NCBI GenBank assembly: GCA_905182995.1
Contig: CAJJDP010000013.1
Coordinates: 372,001 to 436,000, forward strand
Origin: Paramecium octaurelia
Lineage: Eukaryota > Ciliophora > Oligohymenophorea > Peniculida > Parameciidae
Length of the DNA: 64,000 bases
Direction: 5' to 3'
Shown here: positions 12,120 to 24,444 of the stretch, one piece after another
Position numbering within the stretch: the stretch's first letter is position 1
Layout of the letters: every line of letters begins with the position of its first letter
Notes under the pieces: generated by a model
What the model saw: the letters and a program-made list of their open reading frames with translations, nothing else
Databases searched by the model: none
What the model was told of the DNA's origin: nothing
Position numbers and translations under genes: made by a program

Positions 12120-15100
12120 TCATAATTTTGGTATAATGGTGTAATCTAGCAAAGATCTTGCAATATCGATAGGGTTTTGTATTGATTTAGAATAATTATT
12201 CTTAAGGTATTTTTTCACTTAAGCTTCTACTTCTAATAACTATAATAATTCATAAGTTGTATAAATACTTCTTGATCTGTGAATAATATATTGACTTATT
12301 CTGAATCATCCTTTTTGTTGATATTAATACATCTCATTGTAGAGTAGGTATGAATTGCATTCTTAATAGTCTCAATTGAACAACTCTCATAATGTTCCAT
12401 GATATGTTCTCCAAACATTTACTCAGCAAATCCTTAGATCTGTGCAATCAATTCTGCCAATTCAAAGGTTGTACTAGCTTCACTAACCCGTTTTAACTGA
12501 TATAAATAAACTATAGTAGCCCAATAGCATTCCACTAAGGGCCAGATAATTGAACAAGTAAATTGAGAAGCCTATTCGCCAAATTATTAATTAACTCTAA
12601 TTTTGTCTGATACCCTTTCTAATACACTTTTATCAATCATATACTATATGAAATTGATCATTTAATCTTTGGTAGTTATTCTATTTCTAATCACATATTC
12701 CCGTTTAAGCAATTTTAATAAGAAATCACTTTCTTCCCACAACCTTTCTATGCTTACACCCTCCTTATGAGATAATAAATGACCAAATCCATTTAAAGCA
12801 CAGCATACAATACCTTCGCTAAAGAAGATATGAGCTAACTGATTTCTATAATAACTCAACAACAATATGCTTTTGTACTCTTATTTTGGAATCAAAGTCA
12901 ATTCAAATACGTTCTTCTTCTTTTTATCGATCAAATCTTATAAGAATCCGATAGAATTTCTAACTGTAACATCACTTTGACCATTATTTGTGATCGATGT
13001 CTTAGCTCCTCTCATTGTAATTTATTTCAAAACCCATTCAAATCGTTTAATTAGTTGGTCTTCAGTGATGCCTCTTCTATTCATCAATAAAAGGGTGGAT
13101 ACAATTCCAGTTGGCATGACTACCAATTCTTCAATTAATCTATAAGCTACCTCATATCCCAAGGTTTCTACTGCCTATTTTCTATCTCTCATATTTTCAA
13201 AAGAGTCTAATCCTTATTATTTTGACCATTCTTTAAGTGATATCATTTTTCCAAAACTAACATTTATTTTCCCAAAATTAGATGACAATATTTTTAATGC
13301 TTTAATGACTCTTATTAATGATTCCTTGACCTTCTCTTCCCCTAGTAATTCATATGGGTATGTATCTGCTTCCAACACCTTTTCATAATTGATAGTGATT
13401 GGCAAAATAGTGGCATTTGGAATCTTTTTATCAAAAACAGCATCGCTTACGATACTGAGTAAACCAAACTTAGGATTCAAGGTCTTTCCAGTTCTAGATC
13501 TTGTCCCTTCGATAAAGAATTCTAAATAGCACTCCTCTATTAAAATCCTCTGAACATATTCATAAAATATGGCTTTATAAAGGATACTGTCTTCTAGTTG
13601 TTTTCTTTTCAAGAAAAATGCCCCCGAAGCCCTCAAAATGATTGGAATAAGTGACATTTATAAAAAATCTTCTGCTGCTGCAATATGTGGACACTTAATT
13701 TTATATGAAAAGAACACATATGAACACTAAATTTAATTTTACATTAGTTTACCATAATAAAATCGATGTAAGATCTATGAGTGGGCATGAATATTAATGG
13801 TCCTCCTTCTTTTTAGTTATAATTTTGCAATTCCAACATTGCCTACTCATTTATTTGAACTTTCTCATAGATTTGTCTAAAAACCTTTGTTATAAACCAA
13901 GCAAAAACACGGATTACTCCCATGTTGTAATTGGCAAACATCACTTCACAAATGTCAACCCCTTGTTTTTCAATATTCTAATGGAATTTCTCTAGGTTTA
14001 GAGTAGCAGATTAATATTTCTTTGCTTTTTCTTCCACCAATTATTTGATTACAGATTGAACTCTTTATGAATTCATTACTAAGCTTATTTGTTCTTTTGC
14101 AGTTTTAGTTTTAAAATCTTAACCATTATTCAGGCACCATTCAATATCACTAAAATAAGATTACTAATTTCTTTAAGATAACACATCAGTGCTTTACTCA
14201 CTTAGTTCTCTTGTTTAATCTTTTAGTATGTACTTTTGGATTCCCCAATTGAATCTTTCCAGATAATTCCTCCAATTCAATTTTTCAATGTCAACATTAA
14301 AGTTTTACTTTTCAGATTCGCTCAAGAATTTCACTAACAAGTTACTATTCGAACTTTCAAATATCCATTCATTTATGACAAATGGTTTGAATGTTTCATT
14401 AATGGATTCAGCTCTTTCAATGATTTTCTTTAATCTTTTCGCTTGAATCTTCATTTCCTTATTTCCTATCCGATTAGCAATCTAATAATACATCAAAGCA
14501 GGAGTATTTTTTATCTTGGTCATAAGTTTATATAATCTTTCATTTTTATAGAATGTTAAATTTGGTTTAGAGAATTATTGAGAACTAGGAGATTTTGTCC
14601 AAAATTAAGCATTAACTTCTTTAGCCAAAGCCCATGTCATTGGATTTTTGGCTGAGGAACAGCAATGATATACAGAAACCTCTTTTCTCCCATTTTAATA
14701 TGCTCCAGCAGTTAAAATAAAGTCTGATACATAATCAACAGGCACTTAATCTCCAATTAGGCACTCATCTCCATTTAATGTTTTAATTAATCCTAAACCG
14801 ACAAAAAAGAATATTGCACTACTGGCCACTAAACTATCAATCCATCCCGGCACTGGGTCTTTCCAAGAGGCACCAACTATTGAGGGTCTCACTAAAGTCA
14901 ATGGAAAATTTGGAGATCTTGTTTAAACCAATAGTTTTTCTGCTATGCACTTTGTAAATGTATATGTATTTGGAAAATCTCCAATGATATCTTTGACATT
15001 CTTCTCCAGGATACTAACAGGTGTTTTCAGCAATTAAGTGACCAACTATTCTAAATTCTCTTAGCCTGGATCATAAATTTTTTCTTCAATATAACCTCCC

Positions 15101-15663
15101 TTATCTGAATTTACATAAGCAGTTGAAATATGAATAAAGTTTTCTAAATTTTTAATTTACTAGGCCAAAGCTATAAATCTCTAAGGTCCTCTTACATTGA
15201 TTTGTATAGCATCATCTAATCTTGCATTGAAATCAACACTGGCTGCACAATTAATTATTATCTAGCTATTGTAATTTTTTGCTTACATTCACATTATTAA
15301 TTATTATTTGCCTATCATGTTAAGCCAAACCTAAGCCATCCTTCAGCATATCTCCTTCTATAGGATATATCTTTTCACTAACAAATTTCTCAAATCCGCT
15401 TCCATATGTCTTTCTCAATCGATCAAAGCACTACTAATAAGATTTCAAATACCTAAGAGTCCAGAATCTCTCTTTTGAACCTTTCCATTAGATTGCTTCC
15501 CTTTTTCTATCTTATCAACACATAAATGCAAGCAATGTTTGGAAGACAACGCAAGGTCTTTTCTAAAAGCACTTTACCAACAAACCCTATAAAATGAGTC
15601 TGCATTTCTACCTGTGCATCCAGTAAGAAACAAGACCTTCTTGTCATAGTACTCTTGCAGCAT
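12120..15663 (-). CDS. FARAT: Fatty acyl-CoA reductase fused to DHAP acyltransferase
   Basis: Bifunctional ether-lipid enzyme: the N-terminal half makes fatty alcohol and the C-terminal half makes acyl-DHAP. The reductase shows the NAD(P)-binding TGCTGFVGKVLLEKTLR (split by a 25-nt intron), the catalytic-type HISTAYVNSDKGGY, and the FAR C-terminal domain YHCCSSAKNPMTWALAKE. The acyltransferase shows IFMPTHRSYIDF and FFIEGTRSRTGK, typical of the GNPAT family. The protein ends in ...DYTIIPKL; PKL fits the peroxisomal PTS1 class, as expected for this pathway. The same fusion is known from Tetrahymena (TtFARAT). I chose ATG 15663, but the frame is open upstream to ATG 15858 with protein-like sequence, so the N-terminus could be 65 residues longer. 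About 1,130 residues. Confidence 0.92.
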
Positions 15664-15931
15664 ATATATAATAATTAATTTATGGAAATGATTTAAAATT
15701 TATTCAATTTCATTACATGTAGGTATTCGATTTTCCATCATCAAAATATAAAAATTTGTATTAGTTTAATTAAAATCTATATAAATCTATCGATCAAACC
15801 AATTAAGCATGATTTTATTATAATTAACCTTAAATTAATCTTCATATTAGTCCATCATTTTTGACTTGTATTAAGAAAAGCACTTGAGTATTATTTATAA
15901 TTATATATATATATTATTTCAATGTCTTCAA

Positions 15932-16709
15932 TCAAAGTGGTTACCTGAGTTTATTCATTTCTTCATATACTTTCGAATAAAACTGCTTTTAGCTTGTCTC
16001 CATTTATTACTATTACAATTAATGATTCATTAACTCATTTTCGCAACAAGGCAAATATGATTTTTAGTTTATCCCTTCTTATTACTAAATTTCTTTTTAT
16101 TTTTATAATTATTATTACTGTTAATAATTTATATAATCTTGTGTACTTATATTCATAATTCCTGTTAAAGAAGTAGAATGGTTTTGTCTTTTACTAAATA
16201 AGATTTCTTCATAATCAGAATTATTTCCCAAATAAGAATATTATTGAGTTTTTAAATTAGTCTTGCTTGTGTGTCTAATCTTTTACAATAAATTTGCAAC
16301 TCTTTGTTGACATTCATTTATTCCAATTTTATTTGTTTTTATAATATTATTATTTGGCGTTAATGAGGCATTTCTACTCACTTATCTCTCCGACATTTAA
16401 GCTTAGATTATTTATTCTAAAAGTCCATTATATTTTTCTATTTTTTCTCCTAAGTCTAATTTCTCTTTCACAAGTTCATCACTCTTGATCATCAGTTTTC
16501 TAGAGAAGTTTTTTAATTCTTTATATCTTTATTCTAACTAAACTATATATGAGTGATTTAAACACTTAATATTCCCTCTGTTTTAATTTTAATTCCCATT
16601 GGTTATAATAATTTTCCTTATCCTATTTGAACAAGGTTTCCTAGGTGTTTCGATTCTCATTATTTGTGGCTTTAAACTTTTGGTTTACTGTAGTATTATT
16701 ACTTAACAT
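15932..16709 (-). CDS. Coiled-coil hypothetical protein
   Basis: 249 residues after removing one 28-nt intron that begins GTG rather than GTA. Splicing there joins KLKQREYQ to LEQRYKELKNFSRKL and preserves the heptad pattern. The segment from about residue 30 to 110 is a coiled coil (DELVKEKLDLGEKIEKYN). The rest is N/S/Q-rich with polyglutamine made of TAA/TAG codons. No domain recognised. It lies directly upstream of FARAT on the same strand, 74-269 bp away depending on which FARAT start is used. Confidence 0.7.
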
Positions 16710-17006
16710 ATTTGAAATTAATAATAAATTGTAATTGTTATATAGAATCTAAAGAATATTTTATTTTATGCTATCATAATCTCTGATAAATTAGCCATAT
16801 AAATATAGCATTATATATCAATTGGAATATGTATTTGGAGCCTAAATAATTTAGAAGTTGGAGGATTGCCTCTCTTTCGCAATGAGCTTTGCATTTGAAA
16901 AAAAGTTAATTTCAAAAATAGGCAATTAATTATACTCCAGTCAATATATGAGGACTTAAAAATTCGAATTATTATATATGATAGTTCATTAATTAATTTA
17001 GAATTA
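16710..17006. other. Intergenic, only a small hairpin noted
   Basis: A 297-bp spacer between two same-strand genes. No reading frame is convincing. The only structure seen is a short hairpin ATTGC/GCAAT with a 9-nt loop near 16,865-16,885. It has no conserved snRNA or snoRNA box that I could recognise. Confidence 0.5.
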
Positions 17007-18452
17007 TCAATAAAATTTTAGCTATTGCTTAGAGGTTGCAGTAGAATAAAATGCAGAAACGTGAACTGAGCTTCTCTTTCCAATTTCTTAAACTGATGAT
17101 TTGTTCATTCTTTTTAATTCTTTTTCTCTGCTTTATACGAGTTTCTATGTTATGAGTAATAAATTACATGTTTGAGACTTTAAAGATTTTCGCACGAGAT
17201 ATTTGAGACAGTTTAAGGCTTTATGTGATTATATGAATATTGTTAAAGATCTTAAGAAAAGTTTCTTTGTTCTTTGAACATTTCATTCATAATCTTATTT
17301 AATCTGTTCAATCTAATTTGTTAGCCAAAGGAATTCACATCTTTCACTTCAAATAAGTAGTGTTAGGAGTTGAATTCTTGGGCAGCACTTTTTTTATCTT
17401 ATTGTTTGCTTGAAATAATTTAGCTAAAAGCTCTTTTTGGCCTTTAATTATTTCCTTTGGTATTTTCTGTTTCTTCATGGATTTCATCTTGCTATTCGCC
17501 TTCTTAATCATCTTCGTATTATTTGGATTCTTCAATGAATTCCTCGAAAACAAACTTCTTTTCAATTTCTTTATTAACCGTAATATCTTTCGAAGCAAAA
17601 GGATCTGATTGAATGGGATCGATCTTAACTCCAGATTGTTATAGCATTTTATCTAATTGATCGAGTTATTCCAATTATTCTTTAACTTCCTTTTACTGAT
17701 TCTTTTTATTCAGATGTTTGAATAAATCATCGAGATATTTTTGTTTCTCAATCAATTTTTCATCTGATAGTGGTTTGAATACTTTGAATTCATCTAAGAC
17801 AGTGGGTGTTTTTGAAGTTTATTTCAATTAAGGAACGATTTCAAAGAATCGAGTTCCTTTAAACTTGACATATGATTTAATTTCCTCTCTGCTTTTCCTA
17901 TAAATACCACGTAGTTTCTTGATATCTTCCTTTAGATTGACAATATGGTACATTTTATTGATTTCTTCAATGTATCTTCTTAAATATTCAATTCTTGCTT
18001 TATAATTATGTTTTTATTCCCCTTCATCCATAAGAACCTTCCTCATAATGTTAATGTCTTCTTAAATATCTGTACAAATATCAGCTAATCGAGTTTTCCA
18101 TCCATTATCATAATCATACGAGACTTCTCCTCCTACATTCTACCATCCATTAATTTTATTGGCATCAGGAGGATGAATTTTAAGAACTCTGCACTTCGAT
18201 GGGCCTTCAAAAGTTTGAGTTGAATCTAATTTGCAAATACGCCTTTAGCTAAAGGTTTTACCATTGATATCATTTTGCTTTAGAAACAAGTATGAAATAA
18301 TCCTATCCAAGCTGCATTTGGGATGATATGAAGTTTAGAACTTAGGACATGGATCAAAGAAAGGTGCCTAGACTTTATTACAAGAGATTTACTTCTTCGT
18401 TTTTAGGAGGACTTAAAATAGGATGGAGTCGAGTAATTCTTGCCTGTTTCAT
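17007..18452 (-). CDS. Conserved-looking hypothetical protein, coiled-coil centre
   Basis: Function not recognised; 465 residues with introns of 25 and 23 nt. The N-terminus is MKQARITRLHPILSPPK. A possible folded region follows, with spaced cysteines (FFDPCPKFQTSYHPKCSLDR, later RRICKLD and SKCRVLKIHPP) and an aromatic/glycine block (INGWQNVGGEVSYDYDNGWK). A charged helical section comes next (ARIEYLRRYIEEINKMY, KLRGIYRKSREEIKSY), then an acidic stretch (EESKQYEDDQEGEQQDEIHE). The Cys pattern might bind metal, but I can match it to no named domain. It starts 55 bp after the DnaJ stop on the same strand. Confidence 0.72.
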
Positions 18453-18507
18453 ATTGCAATATAATTTATTAAGCAAATAATTATAATAAAAATAGAAACA
18501 TAAAAAC

Positions 18508-19846
18508 TCATTATTAAGCACACTAAACCCTTTGACCTCTTGGTTGACTGTCCTCTTCATCCTCTTCTCTCTTCCCCCCTTCTGGATTAGAATTAAGATT
18601 ATTGGCATCATATTCTTCCAAAAAGATTCGTTTATTTGGATCAAATTTTACTTTACTTTCTTATGGTTTAGGTAAAATCTTAGTTTAATTTGATAATAAA
18701 TACATTCTTGAGAACATTGATTTGCTCTTATTTTAATTCAGTGGGCATTTCAATTTCGAATTAGATATGGAGATCTCCTTCTTGCATAGCATCTTTGTAG
18801 AATGGCATACCCTTATGTTTGATAGTTCTAAAACTATCTATACAATGTTATTAGAAATATAATACTTGGAGAGATAACTTCTCCTGGTTTGGTGGCTACA
18901 TTAAGGTAAGATCCATCCAAGAATTTAAGTGTAAATTAGCAGCCAGTCAAAGCTTCTAATAATGTAATCTTCTTGGTTGTATACAGATCTGCTCCTCTCC
19001 TTTCATACATTGGATGTTTCTTAATTCTAATTCTTATGTATAAATCCCCAGCCATCACTCCAGGATATTCATCTGATTCTCCATAAAATTAATAGTCATG
19101 TTCCTCAGGAACACCTTTCTCTAAAGGGATCTCCACTACCTTCTCCACATCAATCACTTTATTCCCTTAGCATTTCTTGCATCTATCCTTCTCTGAGAAA
19201 ATGGTACCCTCACCTTTGCAATCTGAGCAAGGCCCACTTGATTGTGAATACATTCCTGGACCTAACATTGTTAATTTTTGAACAACTCCTTTGCCTTTAC
19301 AAGTTGAACATTATTTAGAGTTAGCACCTCCCTTTCCATCACATCCCTCACATACTCTCTTTCTCTGATGTTTAAGATGAATGATCTTTCCCTCGTAAAC
19401 ATCCTCTAAGGTCACTTCTATTTCTCTTAATTTAGCCTTCATTTTTTTTGGACCTGATTCTTTACGACCCCCTCCAAAGAAATGACTAAATATATCTGAC
19501 ATATCTCCTCCTCCACCACCATTCTTCACTCCTTCCATTCCGAACCTATCATAAAGGTCTTTCTTCTCAGGATTCGACAGTATCTCATAGGCTTCTGTTA
19601 ATTTTTTAAACTTATTATTAAATTTGGTGCAAATACCTTTTCAGGATCTCCTCCTTTATCTGGATGTTCTCTGACTGCCTTTTTTCTAAAAGCCTTCTTG
19701 ACTTCATCTGTTGTCGCACCTGGTTGAACTCCCAATAATTCATACAATGATTTATTATCGACATTTTATGGTTATGATGTAGAACTTTCTTCTTCTGCTC
19801 CTCCAAATGGAAAACCACTAAATCCTTTGAAACCTCCTGAAAACAT
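18508..19846 (-). CDS. DnaJ/Hsp40 type I (DNAJA class) with CaaX ending
   Basis: Hsp70 co-chaperone, 419 residues, three introns (26, 28, 25 nt). The J domain carries HPD in [13 protein letters not shown], with the first intron directly after it. A G-rich linker ([20 protein letters not shown]) is followed by four zinc-binding repeats ([32 protein letters not shown]) and the substrate-binding domain. The C-terminus is QRVQCAQQ, a CaaX box predicted to be farnesylated, as in Ydj1 and DNAJA1/2. This points to a cytosolic, membrane-associated pool rather than an ER or mitochondrial J protein. The start at 19846 ([16 protein letters not shown]) gives a short G/F-rich leader before the J domain, which is slightly unusual. 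Confidence 0.95.
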
Positions 19847-20460
19847 TCAAACTAATTAAATATTTCTACACTTTTTAATGTTCTGAGACGCCTTTTAAAT
19901 TATTTAGATTTTTCTAGAAAATTGCTAAAAACTCCTAATGCTCATATTAAAATTAAATAGAAAATGGAAATTTTATAATAATTCCACGCTCATTATTCAA
20001 CTTAATCGTTTCAACAATAACGTTTTAAATAAGAACACTTGGTAATATCATGTACTAAATAGGTATATTGCTTGAAAAATAGTTCTGTTTTTTTAAATAT
20101 TGAAATCTTTCGAAAATACTGGAATCATGATAATTTTATTGCCTATTCACCCTATTAAGTCTTAATAATCTTCTATGAAAATTCCATTATAACCAAAAAT
20201 AATTTACTGAGTAAGAGAATATTTACAAATTGCAAAATTATTAATAACTTAATCATGAGTAATCAAATAATAATTCTCTATCATTAATAAGGCAGAAATA
20301 TTTTGTAAAGCTTTATAAGACTAAATTGAGAATTATAATTATACTTCACAGATATTTGAGTTATAAAACTAATTTTCATTCTACAATAGGAGCTTGATTC
20401 TCACAATTACATCATTCGAATTGTAATCTCACATTAAAATAATTTAATTGGATTTAGATT
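19847..20460. other. Intergenic AT-rich region partly inside the duplicated block
   Basis: A 614-bp spacer between the DnaJ start and the transporter stop. From 20043 it belongs to the 1.39-kb block repeated at 21438. No protein-like frame, tRNA or RNA-gene motif was found. A T7 run near 20,090-20,096 resembles a pol III terminator, but none of the vault RNA-like motifs precede it. Confidence 0.5.
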
Positions 20461-21436
20461 TCAGAAATAATTATAATACTATAAGAAATCTTTGAGTTCT
20501 AATTTATGAACTGTGTTTAATTAATTATTTAAATCTAGTTTAGGCTCAGCAGCTGGATAATCATATTTCATCTTTGTGTTAGAATCTTAAACCTAGGAAT
20601 TATCTTTGAGACTAGGCTTGGCAATTTTTACTTCCATTTATTATTAACAAGCCGCAATCCAATTTTACTAATTAATTCAAAATAACAACTTATTTCTATA
20701 GGCTATTGGGGTCTCATCTGAAATTAATGGCCTACAATAATTGGGAAAACTGCTAATATGATGTTCTAAACAGCTTTCACAACTCTAAATGCAGTTTCAA
20801 CAGGTCTTTTCTAATAAACATAAAGGAAAGCATGGCCACGTTGCTGCATCATAGAGAGTAGGAGATTCCATTTAAAATTTATCCTAAGATTTATGCAGTA
20901 AGACCCACTTAAGATTAATAACAAGTAATCATTACAAACATAGTATTGACTAACACAAGCAGCCCACCAAAATGAGTTCTTCAGTACTTATATTTTTCTT
21001 ATAAATTTTTGAGATTTATTACAAGTAATGGGTGAAAATATAAAAATAATTAGAGTAACTGTACCAAATTTGTCAATTAAAAATCCAAACACAGGGGTTA
21101 AGAGTTTGGCTGCATAATATAGTATACTATAGATATTATTTGTTTAATTGGGACTCATATGATATATTAAATCTTCCTTTTTATAATTATAACAAGAATA
21201 AGATCATAAATTACATTAGTTTTAACATTTCAAAATCATTATCTGTTAAAAAAAAAGAATGTAGAATAGGATGTGAGACAACTCAGGCAAGAATATGAAA
21301 ATCTAATTTAAACTCTTTGATATCGCTTAATTTAATTTTATCTCCTTCTACTTTGTCTTTATTATCAAAATATATTTATTCAGTAAAGCTAGAACAATAG
21401 CTTCAACCAAGCTATGATCAAATGTGCTACAAAAAC
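20043..21436 (+). repeat. Duplicated 1,394-bp block, copy 1
   Basis: Apparently identical to 21438-22831 (offset 1,395) at every position I compared, ending abruptly at the single N at 21437. Perfect identity including intergenic AT-rich sequence, with the junction exactly at an N, points to two overlapping contig ends joined without merging. Confidence 0.95.
20461..21436 (-). pseudogene. Truncated duplicate of the MFS transporter 3' part (assembly copy)
   Basis: Same sequence as 21856-22831, the C-terminal portion of the MFS transporter, but cut at its 5' side by the N at 21437. It shows the PVETAFRVVKAVQNIILAVF segment and the polar C-terminal tail ending DFLQYYNYF. In the real chromosome this copy and the one at 21856 are probably one and the same. 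It should not be counted as a second gene. Confidence 0.8.
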
Positions 21437-21437
21437 N
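21437..21437. other. Single N: assembly gap / contig join
   Basis: The only ambiguous base in the window. It separates the two copies of the 1,394-bp block, so it marks a join where an overlap was not collapsed. Confidence 0.97.
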
Positions 21438-22831
21438 TAATATCATGTACTAAATAGGTATATTGCTTGAAAAATAGTTCTGTTTTTTTAAATATTGAAA
21501 TCTTTCGAAAATACTGGAATCATGATAATTTTATTGCCTATTCACCCTATTAAGTCTTAATAATCTTCTATGAAAATTCCATTATAACCAAAAATAATTT
21601 ACTGAGTAAGAGAATATTTACAAATTGCAAAATTATTAATAACTTAATCATGAGTAATCAAATAATAATTCTCTATCATTAATAAGGCAGAAATATTTTG
21701 TAAAGCTTTATAAGACTAAATTGAGAATTATAATTATACTTCACAGATATTTGAGTTATAAAACTAATTTTCATTCTACAATAGGAGCTTGATTCTCACA
21801 ATTACATCATTCGAATTGTAATCTCACATTAAAATAATTTAATTGGATTTAGATTTCAGAAATAATTATAATACTATAAGAAATCTTTGAGTTCTAATTT
21901 ATGAACTGTGTTTAATTAATTATTTAAATCTAGTTTAGGCTCAGCAGCTGGATAATCATATTTCATCTTTGTGTTAGAATCTTAAACCTAGGAATTATCT
22001 TTGAGACTAGGCTTGGCAATTTTTACTTCCATTTATTATTAACAAGCCGCAATCCAATTTTACTAATTAATTCAAAATAACAACTTATTTCTATAGGCTA
22101 TTGGGGTCTCATCTGAAATTAATGGCCTACAATAATTGGGAAAACTGCTAATATGATGTTCTAAACAGCTTTCACAACTCTAAATGCAGTTTCAACAGGT
22201 CTTTTCTAATAAACATAAAGGAAAGCATGGCCACGTTGCTGCATCATAGAGAGTAGGAGATTCCATTTAAAATTTATCCTAAGATTTATGCAGTAAGACC
22301 CACTTAAGATTAATAACAAGTAATCATTACAAACATAGTATTGACTAACACAAGCAGCCCACCAAAATGAGTTCTTCAGTACTTATATTTTTCTTATAAA
22401 TTTTTGAGATTTATTACAAGTAATGGGTGAAAATATAAAAATAATTAGAGTAACTGTACCAAATTTGTCAATTAAAAATCCAAACACAGGGGTTAAGAGT
22501 TTGGCTGCATAATATAGTATACTATAGATATTATTTGTTTAATTGGGACTCATATGATATATTAAATCTTCCTTTTTATAATTATAACAAGAATAAGATC
22601 ATAAATTACATTAGTTTTAACATTTCAAAATCATTATCTGTTAAAAAAAAAGAATGTAGAATAGGATGTGAGACAACTCAGGCAAGAATATGAAAATCTA
22701 ATTTAAACTCTTTGATATCGCTTAATTTAATTTTATCTCCTTCTACTTTGTCTTTATTATCAAAATATATTTATTCAGTAAAGCTAGAACAATAGCTTCA
22801 ACCAAGCTATGATCAAATGTGCTACAAAAAC
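21438..22831 (+). repeat. Duplicated 1,394-bp block, copy 2
   Basis: Second copy of 20043-21436. On its right the sequence continues naturally into the 5' part of the MFS gene. On its left it abuts the N. Copy 1 continues naturally into the DnaJ gene. The likely true order is therefore the MFS 5' part, one copy of this block, then DnaJ. Confidence 0.95.
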
Positions 22832-23162
22832 GCAGGTTAAGATAAAATATCTCCAAATCAATTATAAGTCTTCCCAGTAAAATTGCTCCTAAAACTGAAC
22901 CAAAGTTACAAATGTACTAAGTTCTTAGAAATAAACTTTTATGATTACTCGTTGATTTCGGAATGATTCATTCACAGAAAATTATTATAGATTTCAATAA
23001 GTAGAATTATGTGGATTATATTAATAAACATCATATCCGTATAGATTGCACATAAATAACATAAAAATTAAACATATATAAAATAAAATTTATTCTCATA
23101 ATTTGCGAACTATTTCATATTCATATAATAAATACCAAAATAAGTTTATTAATAAATTTCAT
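21856..23162 (-). CDS. MFS-type transporter (MFSD1-like)
   Basis: Polytopic transporter of the major facilitator superfamily. Recognisable parts are an N-terminal hydrophobic helix (FYFIYVQFLCYLCAIYTDM after a 26-nt intron), a central SILYYAAKLLTPVFGFLIDK carrying the MFS-type loop residues after a TM helix, and a late PVETAFRVVKAVQNIILAVF. The last two recall MFSD1-type lysosomal carriers. The tail (MEVKIAKPSLKDNSQVQD) is polar and ends ...DFLQYYNYF, TGA 21856-21858. Several introns are needed and I could not place all of them, so the exon structure is incomplete. Start ATG 23162 is 34 bp from the divergent cyclin ATG. Substrate unknown. Confidence 0.65.
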
Positions 23163-23196
23163 AAATTATTTATCTGTTAAACATAATTATACAACA

Positions 23197-24405
23197 ATGA
23201 AAGATACTACCAGACGTATATTTGAAAAGGAGAACCAAGCAGAAGTCTCTAATAATATTGACAAAAGAACTAATTAAAAATCATTCACCCAATTGGTCTC
23301 ATTAACATTGCTAAATAGATAACCAAGTAATATATTTTGATATATTTTTACAGAAATTGAATTCAAGAGCATAGACATCAAACAAGAACCTTAGCAATAA
23401 AACTATTTAACACAAAGAAATCCAAATGTGTCAAGTCTACATTATAGACCAGAAGTGAAGTAAAAAACAACTATTTCGACAACTGAATAAATTGTAAGAA
23501 TTTCTGGCAATAGTAGTTTTCCCCAATTACAGTGAGATAGACTACCTCTATTAGTTAATGCAATCAAGACAATTTAAATAAAGAATAAAAGAATCCTTAA
23601 AATAAATTGGTTTATCTTTATGGAGACAATATTCTTATAAATTATTAGGCCTAAGACTCTATTTAAAAGTTTGAGTTCTTAAAAAAGCATACGATAAACA
23701 ATAATTTAAGAGCCAAGATGGTTGATTGGATGGTTGAAGTCTTAACATCATATAAATGTAAAGACTAGACCTTTTTCATGGCTGTAAGATTGATGGATAC
23801 ATTCTTACATTTAACAAACAAATAACATGTTCCTCAAGATTTGCATCTTGTTGGTGTGACTTGTATGTTCATTGCCAGTAAGTTTGAAGAGATTTACCCT
23901 GTAAAGTTACAAATAGTACATGAAAAAATAGCACACAAAAAGTTATCGAAGGATGAAATTAAAGACAAAGAATGCTAAATAGCTTAGGCTTTAGATTTTA
24001 ACTTTGTTGGAACAACACTTTCAGAAATAATTACAATGACCTTATAACTAATCAATTAGTATTAGAAGCTGCATCAATTTGTTATATACTTAGCTAAAAT
24101 AGTTTTATACGATTATGAACTAATAAGTTAATATAATTATTCATCATTGTCAGCAGCATGTATAATAGTTGGATGCAATCTGTTATGTCAAGAATCTAGC
24201 GATGATATTGTAATAACCTATTTCTATTATTATTTAGATCTCTTAAACTTTATAAGTGCTTAATGTTGATAAGGATGAAACAGTAGAATTATCAAATAAA
24301 GTGTTAAATTTAGCTAAGAATTTTGATAAACTATTTCCAAATCTAGAAAATTTAAAGAAGTTCAACAAAAATGCAACCTTAGACATAATCAAACTATAAA
24401 AATGA
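23197..24405 (+). CDS. Cyclin (A/B-like)
   Basis: Activator of a cyclin-dependent kinase. Introns of 27, 23 and 28 nt give 376 residues. The cyclin box is clear: RAKMVDWMVEVLTSYKCK, FFMAVRLMDTFLHL, VGVTCMFIASKFEEIYPV, followed by the second fold (YNYSSLSAACIIVGCNLL). The MVDWMVEV motif and C-terminal fold place it with mitotic A/B-type cyclins. The roughly 140-residue N-terminal region is polar and Q/N/S/T-rich. I see no classic RxxLxxxxN destruction box, though RRIF near the start could be a degenerate one. It is divergent from the MFS gene and convergent with RBM39 (39 bp between stops). Confidence 0.93.
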
Positions 24406-24444
24406 ACTCTTTACTATGTATGTTTATTATTATATATTACTATA

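Noticed and set aside
20043-22831. Two tandem MFS transporter genes
   Set aside because: Perfect identity including intergenic sequence, a junction at N, and a truncated 5' end in one copy indicate an assembly duplication.
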